From NCBI RefSeq assembly GCF_900019265.1, contig NZ_CYGX02000045.1, positions 364-64,363 of the forward strand: 64,000 bases of DNA, written 5' to 3'. The stretch comes from Paraburkholderia ribeironis (GTDB lineage: Bacteria > Pseudomonadota > Gammaproteobacteria > Burkholderiales > Burkholderiaceae). A program made the translations under genes and the position numbers. This document shows positions 1 through 7,902 of the stretch, piece by piece; the first letter of the stretch is position 1; every line of letters begins with the position of its first letter. The notes under the pieces are model-generated. The model saw nothing but the letters and a program-made list of their open reading frames with translations, searched no databases and was not told the origin of the DNA.

Positions 1-1
1 G

Positions 2-202
2 GGTCTCTCGACGACCAACAGCAATGTGACGTCGCTGTCGACGGGTCTCTCGACGACCAACGGCAATGTGGCGTCGCTGTCCACTTTGACTTCGACGGGT
101 TTCAGTTCATTGTCAACGGGACTCTCGACGACCAACAGCAATGTCGCAAGTCTGTCGACGGGCTTGAGTACGACCAATAGCAGCGTAGCGTTGCTGTCGA
201 CT
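2..202 (+). repeat. 42-bp in-frame tandem repeat in adhesin stalk
   Basis: Units of 42 bp lie at 2-43, 44-85, 119-160 and 161-202, with a 33-bp variant unit at 86-118. Each full unit encodes a 14-residue coiled-coil stalk repeat of the form GLSTTNxxVxxLST. The array is cut by the window start, so the total copy number is unknown. Such arrays can change length by slippage or recombination. Confidence 0.9.
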
Positions 203-1030
203 TCGGTAGCCCCGCTCCTGAGTGCAAGTCAGTATGCTACTGCGTCGGGAGCCACCGTCGGTATGACGCTGGAGGGGGCATCGAACGGTGACGGCACTGC
301 TCAAACGCTCGGCAGATCTGGCACGCAAGTAAAGACAGTCAACGTGGCAACGTGCGGTTCTGCAAGCGGTATGGACTCGACGGCGACGGGCCTGTGTTCG
401 ACGGCAGCGGGCAACGGTGCCACCGCGTACGGTTCAAATAGCCAGGCGGTCGCCGTCAACACCACCGCGATTGGCTTCCGTGCGGTTGCGTCGGTAGCAG
501 GTGCTGTTGCTATGGGCTATAACGCGCAGGCGACGGGTGATCCGACCGTGGCGATTGGTGACAGCTCGCTCGCAGCGGGCAACAACTCGGTCGCACTTGG
601 TGCATCGGCGCAGGCCACCGGCGTGAACTCGGTTGCGCTGGGCGCTGGTTCGGTTGCCAACGAGGACAACACGGTCTCGGTCGGTTCACCCGGTAACGAA
701 CGGCGTATCACCAATGTCGCAGCCGGTGTGAACCCGACCGACGCGGTGAACATGTCGCAGTTGCAGGGCGTCCAGAGCAACGTGAATAACGTTGCCCGTG
801 CCGCGTACTCTGGTGTCGCAATGGCCATGGCTATGTCCGGAACGTACATGCCGACGCTTGCTCCGGGTGAGCAGGAATTGGGTGCCGGGATTGGCCAGTA
901 TAAGGGCTATGGCGCTGTCGCCATGAACTTCAAGGGTTTGTCCGGTAACGGGAGGTGGTCTTATGGCGCGGGTATTTCGACTACGGGTCACGACGTCGGT
1001 ATCAACGCGGGTGTAGGCTGGAAGTGGTAG
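2..1030 (+). CDS. Trimeric autotransporter adhesin (YadA/Hia-like), 3' end
   Basis: The reading frame is open from the first base, so the gene starts before the window; the GTG at 26 is internal. The N-terminal part seen here is stalk made of a 14-residue repeat (GLSTTNSNVASLST and variants) at 2-202. It is followed by left-handed-helix head-type repeats with the family pattern AVAMGYNAQA / SVALGASAQA, then a neck (NAVNMSQL-type, here DAVNMSQLQ) and a roughly 70-residue membrane anchor ending GVGWKW. Family knowledge: three chains form one 12-strand barrel in the outer membrane and export the stalk as an adhesin. The aromatic C-terminus is typical of outer-membrane proteins. A stem-loop follows the stop directly. 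Confidence 0.93.
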   Translation, partial: GLSTTNSNVTSLSTGLSTTNGNVASLSTLTSTGFSSLSTGLSTTNSNVASLSTGLSTTNSSVALLSTSVAPLLSASQYATASGATVGMTLEGASNGDGTAQTLGRSGTQVKTVNVATCGSASGMDSTATGLCSTAAGNGATAYGSNSQAVAVNTTAIGFRAVASVAGAVAMGYNAQATGDPTVAIGDSSLAAGNNSVALGASAQATGVNSVALGAGSVANEDNTVSVGSPGNERRITNVAAGVNPTDAVNMSQLQGVQSNVNNVARAAYSGVAMAMAMSGTYMPTLAPGEQELGAGIGQYKGYGAVAMNFKGLSGNGRWSYGAGISTTGHDVGINAGVGWKW

Positions 1031-1035
1031 TCGTA

Positions 1036-1062
1036 GTGAGCTCACGCGCAGCGTGGGCTCAC
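1036..1062 (+). terminator. Stem-loop after adhesin gene
   Basis: A 12-bp stem (GTGAGCTCACGC with GCGTGGGCTCAC, one G-T pair) and a 3-base loop begin 6 bases after the adhesin stop. No T-run follows, so intrinsic termination is likely but not certain. Confidence 0.55.
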
Positions 1063-1115
1063 GTAGCAGATCCCGAATTGAAGGAATCGGGATCTGCTAC
1101 TGAATCGGGATCTGC
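1063..1115. repeat. Inverted plus direct repeat of an IS-end-like sequence
   Basis: A perfect 14-bp inverted repeat (GTAGCAGATCCCGA at 1063-1076, its complement at 1087-1100) is followed by a direct copy of GAATCGGGATCTGC (1084-1097 and 1102-1115). It abuts the transposase relic at 1123-1299, so it may be a decayed IS end or a second terminator hairpin. Confidence 0.5.
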
Positions 1116-1122
1116 GACTAGA

Positions 1123-1299
1123 GAATGAAAGGGACTTCCCCGTCCCGAGGCCGCGGCGGAAGCGGTCGAGCCAGCCAAAGCTGCGCTCGACCACCCACCG
1201 TCGAGGCAGCAGTACAACCTCTTTCTTGCCTGCTCCAGTTTGATCACCTGCAGTTCAATGCCTTCATCACGCGCGGCCTGCGCAGCTTCCCATACGTAC
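1123..1299 (-). pseudogene. IS5-family transposase C-terminal relic
   Basis: On the minus strand one frame reads EGIELQVIKLEQA; after a one-base shift the next frame reads VVLLPRRWVVERSFGWLDRF. This is the signature C-terminal block of IS5-group (IS427/IS1031-like) DDE transposases, which contains the catalytic Glu in WVVERSF. A stop lies upstream, the frame is shifted in the AAGAAAG run, and the rest of the element is missing, so it is a dead remnant. The plus-strand open frame over the same bases (1125-1442) is a shadow. Confidence 0.75.
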
Positions 1300-1459
1300 T
1301 ATCGAGCGCAGGTAAAACGTTTTGCATACTTTGCTCAGGACTACAATTGAATTTGCGCACTGAACTTCGGTGTTTTGAAGTCACGCGGGTTGGTGTTGAC
1401 TTGGGGGAAGCTCCAGACGAGAAAGCGTGGCGATCGACTTAAGCCTTCGTAAGGTAAAT

Positions 1460-2497
1460 CTAATAGTTCACATTGACAGTAACGGTATCGGAGTAACTGT
1501 CTGGCGTGTAATTAGCACTGGGTGCGGTTGCGTAGACCGTTAACGACTGGGCCAAACCGCTTCCGCTACCGGCTTTACCGTTACCTGCCGTCGTCGAGGT
1601 CGCCGTGTTGCCCCACGGCGTTCCGCCGGGACCGGGTGTGGAACTGAGCTGGTAAGGCACTTGATCGGTGTTGCCGCTGCGAGTGCCCTTCATGACGCCG
1701 GCGCCTGCGGTGTTGCCATTTGAAGGCGCCAGGCCCACGAAAAAAGGCGTGCCATTGGTGCATGTCACGCTGAGCGTATTGCTGGCGGTGGTGTTGACGG
1801 CGGTCGAGGGAACTGCACCAAGGTTGACGTTGTTGGCGGTAACGACACAGGCCTTCTGCACCGTTGCCGACGCGACAAATGCTGCACTCCCGGGATTGAG
1901 GGCGTTCGGACCGCTCGTGCAGGAACTTGGTGGCGTACTCGTGTTTGTGTTGTAGGAACCGTTGACGGTCGCGGAGAGCGTACTGTTGTAAGTACCGACC
2001 GGCGCAGTCGTCTGTCCGCCAGGCAACTGTGCATAGAATGGGGTCTGGCCGGTGATCGTGGTCGACAGGATCAGCCCGGCTGGAATGGCTACGGAAATAC
2101 TTATCGGTATCGGTGTCGCTGAGGTCGCCGTGGAACCCCATATCTGACTATGCGTCGCATTGGCATACAGCTGGTATTGCAGGGTGTTGCTGCCGTTGCT
2201 GAGAAGGCGCGGGTTGGCCTGGGTGCCACCAGTGCCGGTATTGAGGTTCAGGCACATGACAATGTTTGCCTGAGGCGACAGGAGGAGACCCAGGATTCCC
2301 GTGCTGGTGCAGGACCACCCGATCGAGCCACTGACATTGAGGGTGCCGGTCGTGAAGTCGACGGTGCCGAACTGAACGTTGCTGACGGTGGGGTTGGCGC
2401 AACTGACGGTCTGGGCTTCAGCCGGGTGCGGCAGGCCAAGGCCGCCGATCAGCAGCATCAGAATGAGCAGTAGCGTGCACTGACAGCGGTGGCTCAT
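1460..2497 (-). CDS. Two-domain SCPU fimbrial tip protein (CsuE-like)
   Basis: This secreted protein of about 345 residues has a signal peptide (hydrophobic LLLILMLLIGGLGL, cleaved near AEA-Q). Two spore-coat-U (SCPU) domains follow: one from about residue 25 and one from about residue 210, the latter starting with the typical A(C)VVTANNVNLGAVPSTAVNTTASN pattern. The C-terminus (SYSDTVTVNVNY) is the donor-strand-type final beta strand shared with the 5612 gene. Two-domain SCPU proteins cap Csu-type pili as tip adhesins. The ATG at 2497 overlaps the usher stop (ATGA), giving translational coupling; the longer in-frame start at 2518 would run into the usher. Last gene of the pilus operon. Confidence 0.87.
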   Translation of the reverse strand: MSHRCQCTLLLILMLLIGGLGLPHPAEAQTVSCANPTVSNVQFGTVDFTTGTLNVSGSIGWSCTSTGILGLLLSPQANIVMCLNLNTGTGGTQANPRLLSNGSNTLQYQLYANATHSQIWGSTATSATPIPISISVAIPAGLILSTTITGQTPFYAQLPGGQTTAPVGTYNSTLSATVNGSYNTNTSTPPSSCTSGPNALNPGSAAFVASATVQKACVVTANNVNLGAVPSTAVNTTASNTLSVTCTNGTPFFVGLAPSNGNTAGAGVMKGTRSGNTDQVPYQLSSTPGPGGTPWGNTATSTTAGNGKAGSGSGLAQSLTVYATAPSANYTPDSYSDTVTVNVNY

Positions 2498-4899
2498 GGG
2501 GAGATGTCCTTGCGACAAAGGAGCGGACCGAGAGTGGGAATGGTCTCGCTCACGTTGTGGTAGTCAAAACTTGCCCGGCACACTCCTGTAGGAGTGTGAA
2601 CGATGAGCGTATTGTGCTCGCCCAGGGTGTCCAGGTAGACCGTGCCGTCGAAACCGGTCATGGAACCGTTGTCGGCCTGGCCTTGGATGGTCACGCGACT
2701 TCCGAGTGGCAGGGGCTGGCCGCTGTCGTCATGCAGGATTATCGAGGCGGCGCGTATCGGGGTAATGCCAAAGCGCACCAGCGTTCCGGCGCGGTCGGTG
2801 GGCGTTGCGAGCGCCTTGACGCGATCGATCCGTACGTTCGCGGGCAAATCCATGGGATCAATGCTGAGCTGGTTGTTCTGATAGGCATTCAGCGGCGAGA
2901 CCAGCAGCAGGCCCTGGCTGTCGGTCGTGCCGATCAGATTGTTCTCGAGCTTCACCGGCACGTGAGGAATGCCATCGGTGGATATCACGGCGAAACCCGT
3001 GCTGATCTGCCGTGTAGCAAAGACGCCACCGCCCATCAGCACCAGCGCGCCGGTGGCGCCCGCGTACCCGTAGCGGGTTTGGCCGATGGAACTGACGCCT
3101 GCCTGCAACTGGCCATAGCGCCCCAGATAATCAACTTCACCCTGGCCGCCATTCTGATCATTGCCCTGGCGCAGGGCAGCGCGCCAACTGAAGCCCCCCT
3201 CGCTGGGCGGTGACTGGCTCGCATTGACGACGAATCCCGTACTGTTGCCGTTGCGCTGTACGCTGCTGCTCACCGTGATGTCGTGTTCCAGTGCGATAGT
3301 GGCCACCAGAAACATACTTCGACTGGCTGCGTTCCCTATATTCTGATTGAAGCTGAGACTCAGCGATAACGACCGCCCGATGGATTTGGACCAGTAGGCA
3401 GTGGCAAAACGCGTGGCATCCTGCTGTGGGTAACGCAGTTGCACGTAGCTCACGCCGAAACTGCCCAGATGCTCGGTGCTGTAGCCGGCGACCACCTGTC
3501 CGCTGACGCTGGGCGGCGGCGACCCATAGAGCGTGGCCACATCGGTATATGTGCCCCGGGTGTGAATGCCGTTGACGCTGAAGTTGAAGCGGTCGTTGCG
3601 CCAGCTGTAGCCCAGCCCGTACTGCGAGCCGCTATGACCCGCATACGCACTCTGCGCCAGAGACGCGGAAACTACACCGCCGGCGCTGCCCAGCAGCAAG
3701 GCGGCGCCCGCGCCGCCGTTGATCAGCTTGCTGGTACCCTCGGCGTGTGCTTCAACGGTGAGGTGGTCGCTGACACCGTAGCGCCACGTGCCACTGCCAA
3801 CGGGATCATGGCCGTAGCTGAAAGAGGTCAGCCCATAGTTCTCGCGCACGACACCGAATTCCGCCGACCAGTCGGAGAGGCCCTGCTTCAGCAATTGTTG
3901 TTCGTTGTACAACGAGAAATTAAGGGTGGTGGCGCGGCCCAATGCATCGGTCAGCACGACTTGCGCGTTGCCGGCGCCGCTGATGTTGGGGATGGTGTTG
4001 AGCTGGAACGGTCCGGCCGGCACCTGGCCGCTGTATTGCTGCATGCCGTTGATGAACAGTTGCACATTCGAGGGCAGCGTGGCCGAACCGAAGAAGGCCG
4101 GTAGCGGCGCGGTGATCAGATAGGGCTGTAACGTGAAATTGGTGCCCAGTTGTACGCCTGCGATGCGGGTGGAGCGCGACCACGACAACGCGTCCGTCAA
4201 CGTGTCACCGAGCCGCAACGTCAGCAGGCTGTCGGGAAACGAGGTACTCCAGCTGGTATCCAGACGCACGGAACTGTTCTGCCAGCCCGCGCCGTTGATA
4301 TGGATGGCCTGCGAGAGTGCTGTCGAACTGAATACGCCACTGCTGTTGAATGCGCGCAGTTCCGTGAACCCGCTCAGGCTGCTGCCCTGCTGGCCCTCGG
4401 TCCCGAAGATGTCATAGTTCAACAGGATGCCGGGCGAGGCGGTTGCGTGGGGGCGACTGTTTTCGGGTGCATTGAGCACCGTCGTACCCAGCTTGAGCAT
4501 GCTCAGGGGCGCGCTGATGGCCACCGCCTGGCGGCTGGCATCGTAGTTCGCTTGCACCCCGTTCAGGCTATTCAGGCGTACCGGATCGGGTGTGCTGGAC
4601 GGCAGCGCAAAGCCGAGCTCGTGCAAGGTTGCGATGCTCGCCCATAGCTCGCCGTCGAGATAGCCGAAATGGGCCAGACCACCCTGGGCACCGTTGAGGG
4701 TGACCTCGAGGTACAGGTCGGTACCGCCGAGACGGCTCACGCTGTCACTGCTATCGGTGAGCTGCGCGCTATTAGCTGCAGAGCCGGCCGACGTGACTGT
4801 ATCGGCAGCATGGGCCCCGAATACGAGCAGGCTCTGCAGCAGGATGGCTTCAGTGAGAACGGTCGGCCAGAGACAGGTTTTGCGTGGCCTTCTCGCCAT
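2494..4899 (-). CDS. Fimbrial outer-membrane usher (CsuD-like)
   Basis: 801 residues, the normal usher size. A signal peptide (residues 1-31, ending FGAHA-A) precedes an N-terminal chaperone-binding domain, then the usher barrel with blocks such as GNAQVVLTDALGRATTLNFSLY and SYSWR-type strands, a plug and C-terminal domains ending at a Cys pair (GVCRASF...LLCRKD). Family role: outer-membrane pore that assembles chaperone-bound subunits. The start lies inside the end of the chaperone gene (50-bp overlap) and the stop overlaps the tip gene start. Together these show a tightly coupled operon of the archaic (Csu/sigma) chaperone-usher class. Confidence 0.93.
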   Translation of the reverse strand: MARRPRKTCLWPTVLTEAILLQSLLVFGAHAADTVTSAGSAANSAQLTDSSDSVSRLGGTDLYLEVTLNGAQGGLAHFGYLDGELWASIATLHELGFALPSSTPDPVRLNSLNGVQANYDASRQAVAISAPLSMLKLGTTVLNAPENSRPHATASPGILLNYDIFGTEGQQGSSLSGFTELRAFNSSGVFSSTALSQAIHINGAGWQNSSVRLDTSWSTSFPDSLLTLRLGDTLTDALSWSRSTRIAGVQLGTNFTLQPYLITAPLPAFFGSATLPSNVQLFINGMQQYSGQVPAGPFQLNTIPNISGAGNAQVVLTDALGRATTLNFSLYNEQQLLKQGLSDWSAEFGVVRENYGLTSFSYGHDPVGSGTWRYGVSDHLTVEAHAEGTSKLINGGAGAALLLGSAGGVVSASLAQSAYAGHSGSQYGLGYSWRNDRFNFSVNGIHTRGTYTDVATLYGSPPPSVSGQVVAGYSTEHLGSFGVSYVQLRYPQQDATRFATAYWSKSIGRSLSLSLSFNQNIGNAASRSMFLVATIALEHDITVSSSVQRNGNSTGFVVNASQSPPSEGGFSWRAALRQGNDQNGGQGEVDYLGRYGQLQAGVSSIGQTRYGYAGATGALVLMGGGVFATRQISTGFAVISTDGIPHVPVKLENNLIGTTDSQGLLLVSPLNAYQNNQLSIDPMDLPANVRIDRVKALATPTDRAGTLVRFGITPIRAASIILHDDSGQPLPLGSRVTIQGQADNGSMTGFDGTVYLDTLGEHNTLIVHTPTGVCRASFDYHNVSETIPTLGPLLCRKDISP

Positions 4900-5602
4900 T
4901 CACCATTGCCTCAAGAGTGCCGCCAGCGGCGAAGATCGCGGCGGATGGCTTCAGCATCCAGCGCATGGTTGCGCCCGCTAAAACGTAGCCAAGTAGGCCC
5001 GGGGTGATGTCGGTACGGCGACCCATGGTGTCGACGTAACTCAGGCCTGCCAGCTGGGCATGGCTGCCACCGTGATTGCTCACCTGCAGCATCACATGGT
5101 CGCCATCACGCAGTAGACTCCATTGCAGTTGTGGCGGAGCGGCAGCCGCTCCGGCAGGCTGGATGAAGACGGGCACCGAGTAATGCAGCACGAACTGCAA
5201 CCCCGGCTTGCCTTGCGCATCGACTGGCAACTCGTCGATTGCCAACCGGTAAGCATCTTCCACCGCGCCCGCACCAGTGGGTGGCGCACCCACCCGGATG
5301 ACCCGGACCAATTGGCGATCGCCAACTGCCAACTGCAGCATTGGCGGGCTGATCACGAGGCCGCGAGACTCAGTGAGTTGATCGCCCTGGCTATCCTGCG
5401 TCCAGTGATATACGCGCACCTGTGCATGCACCACGCTTTCGCCGGTATTGCTGAGCCACAACCCATCGGCGTTTTGCGCAGGCTTCAGGCTGAGCGTGGT
5501 GGGTGCCACCTGCAAACCGCTTGCATCGGCACCTCCACCTGCTGCCAGCAAACTGACGAGCAGACCGCTGCACAGCGCATGCAGCAACCGGGTGCGTTTC
5601 AT
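4850..5602 (-). CDS. Periplasmic pilus chaperone (CsuC/PapD-like)
   Basis: 250 residues with a signal peptide (LLHALCSGLLVSLLAAGGGADA). The PapD-like first Ig domain follows: LQVAPTTLSLKPAQNADGLWLSNTGESVVHAQVRVYHW, then the ISPPMLQLAVGDRQLVRVIR block that carries the conserved edge strand for donor-strand complementation. The second domain runs from about residue 150. The gene sits between the major subunit (9 bp gap) and the usher. It is expected to hold SCPU subunits in the periplasm and deliver them to the usher. Confidence 0.92.
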   Translation of the reverse strand: MKRTRLLHALCSGLLVSLLAAGGGADASGLQVAPTTLSLKPAQNADGLWLSNTGESVVHAQVRVYHWTQDSQGDQLTESRGLVISPPMLQLAVGDRQLVRVIRVGAPPTGAGAVEDAYRLAIDELPVDAQGKPGLQFVLHYSVPVFIQPAGAAAAPPQLQWSLLRDGDHVMLQVSNHGGSHAQLAGLSYVDTMGRRTDITPGLLGYVLAGATMRWMLKPSAAIFAAGGTLEAMVNGEKATQNLSLADRSH

Positions 5603-5611
5603 GACGGAGGG

Positions 5612-6148
5612 TCAGAAGTTCACGTTGACAGTAACAGTATCAGCATAGCTGTCCGGCGTGAAGTTGGCGCTCGCGGCAGTGGCATAAACCGTCAGTGATT
5701 GCGCGAGGCCTGTGCCGGTCCCGGCCACGCCATTGCCCACCGATGTAGAGGTTGCGGTATTGCCCCATGGCGTACCTGCGGGACCCGGAGTAGAAGTCAA
5801 CTGGTACGGGACCTTGTCGGTGTTGCCGGCCAGCGCATCGGCCGTGCTCATGGCACCACTACCAGTGGTGGTGCCGCCGTTGGCCGCTGACGGCGCGAGG
5901 CCAACATAGTATGGCGTCGTCTTCGAACAGGTCACGCTGATGGTGTTGCTGCCGGTGGTGTTCACTGCAGTGGAACTCACCGTACCGAGGTTGATGTTGG
6001 AGGCAGCGCCAGCCGTCACGGAGCACGCCTGCTGGATAGTGATCATCACCTGAAAGGTGGCCGTGGCAGGGCCGGCGGCGGAGGCGGGAAGGGACACGCC
6101 AGCAGTGCCGAGCAAAGCGGTGGCGAGCAGGATCTTGTTGAGCGACAT
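5612..6148 (-). CDS. SCPU-domain pilin subunit (CsuA/B-like)
   Basis: 178 residues. The start at 6148 (MSLNKILLATALLG) is chosen because GGGAGATG lies just upstream and a proper signal peptide follows; the open frame extends 18 codons further but without a signal. One SCPU domain begins QACSVTAGAASNINLGTVSS and ends with the same PDSYADTVTVNVNF strand as the tip protein. As first gene of the operon and a single-domain protein, it is probably the main shaft subunit. The archetypal Csu operon carries more subunit genes, so this is a minimal four-gene version. Confidence 0.88.
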   Translation of the reverse strand: MSLNKILLATALLGTAGVSLPASAAGPATATFQVMITIQQACSVTAGAASNINLGTVSSTAVNTTGSNTISVTCSKTTPYYVGLAPSAANGGTTTGSGAMSTADALAGNTDKVPYQLTSTPGPAGTPWGNTATSTSVGNGVAGTGTGLAQSLTVYATAASANFTPDSYADTVTVNVNF

Positions 6149-6172
6149 AAGAGCATCTCCCGACGCATAAAT

Positions 6173-6202
6173 TAAATAGAAATTTCGAACAAAACGAAGC
6201 AA
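6173..6202 (-). promoter_or_regulatory. Possible sigma70 promoter of pilus operon
   Basis: On the minus strand TTGCTT (6202-6197) and TATTTA (6178-6173) are separated by 18 bp, about 25 bases before the subunit start. The match to consensus is modest and the call rests on position. Confidence 0.35.
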
Positions 6203-6946
6203 CGGCTGTGAAACTGAGTCCGCGTACCTGCCACCTGAGGAGAACTGGTTGCACGAGAATTTCCAGCGTCGTGCTCAATTGCAATGCAGCTTCCCGTGGC
6301 GAATAACGTGAGAGAGCACCACCGGTCGAGCATCCGTCAGCGCTCACGAACCGCACACTTTCAGCCGGAATTGCGCATTGGAATTTTTCTTCTAATTTAT
6401 CAGGACTGCTATCAATATACGTCGGGTAGTCAGCTGAATTTTGGCCTCCGATCAGACAGGCGATGAAGACGACACCCGCTCGTCAAAATCGGCTCCCGCC
6501 GATCGTGCATCGTTGAAACGGTCCCGCGCCAGGACATCCGAAAACGCAGTTGCCAGCGTCACCGCAACATGCAACTAAACGTAACGCAATGTAACTGGCA
6601 TAACGAATGGTAGCGACAAACTTATGCGCACACAGTTAACAATTGCAAAGTGAGGTTGCTTCCTGATTTTGAAATTCGGCTGCTTATCAGCCGGAAAACC
6701 CTGCCAGCTAAGGCCGTATCCCTCCACGCCCGTCAACAATGAGCGCAGCGGCCCAGGGCAGCCGAAAAGTATCTCTTTTTGGATCATGTAATGTTGTGAA
6801 CATACGATTCGACCGTTTCATGGTCGGACTCCATTTTCGCAATAGGCCTCCCCAGGTTTGAAGTGGCGTACGGCTGTCATGTGATGGACGAGGGTCGGGT
6901 GCAAATAGGGGTCTGGAAGAGACGGGTTCTGATAAACGAGGTCTTA
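6203..6946. other. Gene-poor stretch upstream of pilus operon
   Basis: No open frame here resembles a protein. The part at 6380-6860 is visibly more AT-rich than the flanks and probably contains the control region of the pilus operon and foreign DNA next to the IS relics. Confidence 0.6.
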
Positions 6947-7132
6947 TTGGGCAGACAGGACAGTGTTCCAGACGGCGGGCGCAGCAGTATCTTTGAGACC
7001 GAGCTTCGCGAGTTGAATTGGCCTTTGCGAATGCGATGCATCAACTCAATGTCTGAAAGAGTGATCGCGGCGCTCCTGAAACGTTTGAAGCCGAGCGTGA
7101 CATCGGTCCTCGACTTGATGTAGCGATGGTCT
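6947..7132 (-). pseudogene. IS6-family transposase C-terminal relic, cut by another IS
   Basis: Minus-strand translation gives DHRYIKSRTDVTLGFKRF, then RSAAITLSDIELMHRIRKGQ, which is the end of an IS26-like (IS6-family) DDE transposase directly after the catalytic Glu region (VEQDHR in the family). The similarity stops abruptly at 7132. There the left terminal repeat of a second IS begins, so the first element was split by that insertion. The N-terminal two thirds is not present in the window. Confidence 0.75.
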
Positions 7133-7776
7133 GGCTCTGTTGCGGTAAGGCGATCCGCTATGAGGTGACAAACGACACGAACGATTGAAAGCGTGATGAA
7201 GACGTTAATTCCGACGGTGACCCGAGTGCTCAAGTGGCCGCATTATCCTCTCGATGTGATCGTGACGTGCGTGCGCTGGTAGGTGGCCTATCCGCTGAGC
7301 TCGCGTCATCTTCAGGAAATGATGGCTGAGCGCGGCATTGCGGTCGATCATTCGATCGTGCACCGCTAGGCCAACAAGCTGCTGCCGGCACTGGAGAGAA
7401 AGCAATCGCGCGCAACAGCGTGCTTAAAACGGTAAGCCTCGGTAAAAGCGGCACCAATCCCGCTGCGCTCGAAGCGATCAATGCCGATCGTGAAGCGCGC
7501 ATCAAGATCCGCCAGTGCAGATATCTGAACCACGTGGTCGAGCAGGATCACCGGGCGATCAGGCGGCGCGTGCGGCCCATGCCGGGGTTCAAGACTTTCC
7601 GCCGTGCCCGGATCCTGCTGGCCGGCATCGAACCGATTCATACAATCATCAAAGGGCAAATGCAGCGTGCTCGCGGAACCCATCCGTCCGCCGCTGATCA
7701 ATTCTATGAGTCACAACACAAGCCGTACTTCACATGTCGATAACGTTCGCCCCTTGATCGTTACCGCGAAAAACCC
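7133..7776 (+). mobile_element. Degraded IS6-like element
   Basis: The ends match as imperfect inverted repeats: GGCTCTGTTGCGGTAAGGCGATC at 7133 and the complement of GATCGTTACCGCGAAAAACCC ending at 7776. About 640 bp remain, against roughly 800 bp for a full IS6-family element. It carries one broken transposase reading frame. A 140-bp near-copy of its right end lies at 24062-24203. No clear 8-bp target duplication is visible. Confidence 0.7.
7217..7743 (+). pseudogene. IS6-family transposase, deleted and stopped
   Basis: The first part reads VLKWPHYPLDVIVTCVRW, stop, VAYPLSSRHLQEMMAERG, IAVDHSIVHR, stop: the helix-turn-helix region of an IS6-type transposase with two in-frame TAG codons. 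The frame then jumps to a part reading VSLGKSGTNPAALEAINADR followed by YLNHVVEQDHRAIRRRVRPM and GFKTFRRARILLAGIEPIH, the C-terminal DDE block with the third acidic residue. The middle of about 100 residues with the first two catalytic Asp is gone. Confidence 0.8.
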
Positions 7777-7902
7777 AAATGGCGTGGGGTCGGCGAGGCC
7801 CCGCAGGCCGTCACCTGTTCCCGACTGCCAAGTGCGCCGTAAAAACCCCGAGATATAAGTTTCTGAAAGGCGGCCTGGCCGCCTTCGAGGTCGGCCTATG
7901 TT

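Noticed and set aside
2..202. CRISPR-like array
   Set aside because: The repeats are contiguous, in frame and encode the adhesin stalk; there are no spacers and no cas genes.
1125..1442. Plus-strand 105-codon open frame
   Set aside because: It is the antisense of the IS5-family transposase relic and has no family content or ribosome site.
7133..7776. 8-bp target duplication around the IS6-like element
   Set aside because: The flanking bases (GATGGTCT and AAATGGCG) do not match, so none is claimed.
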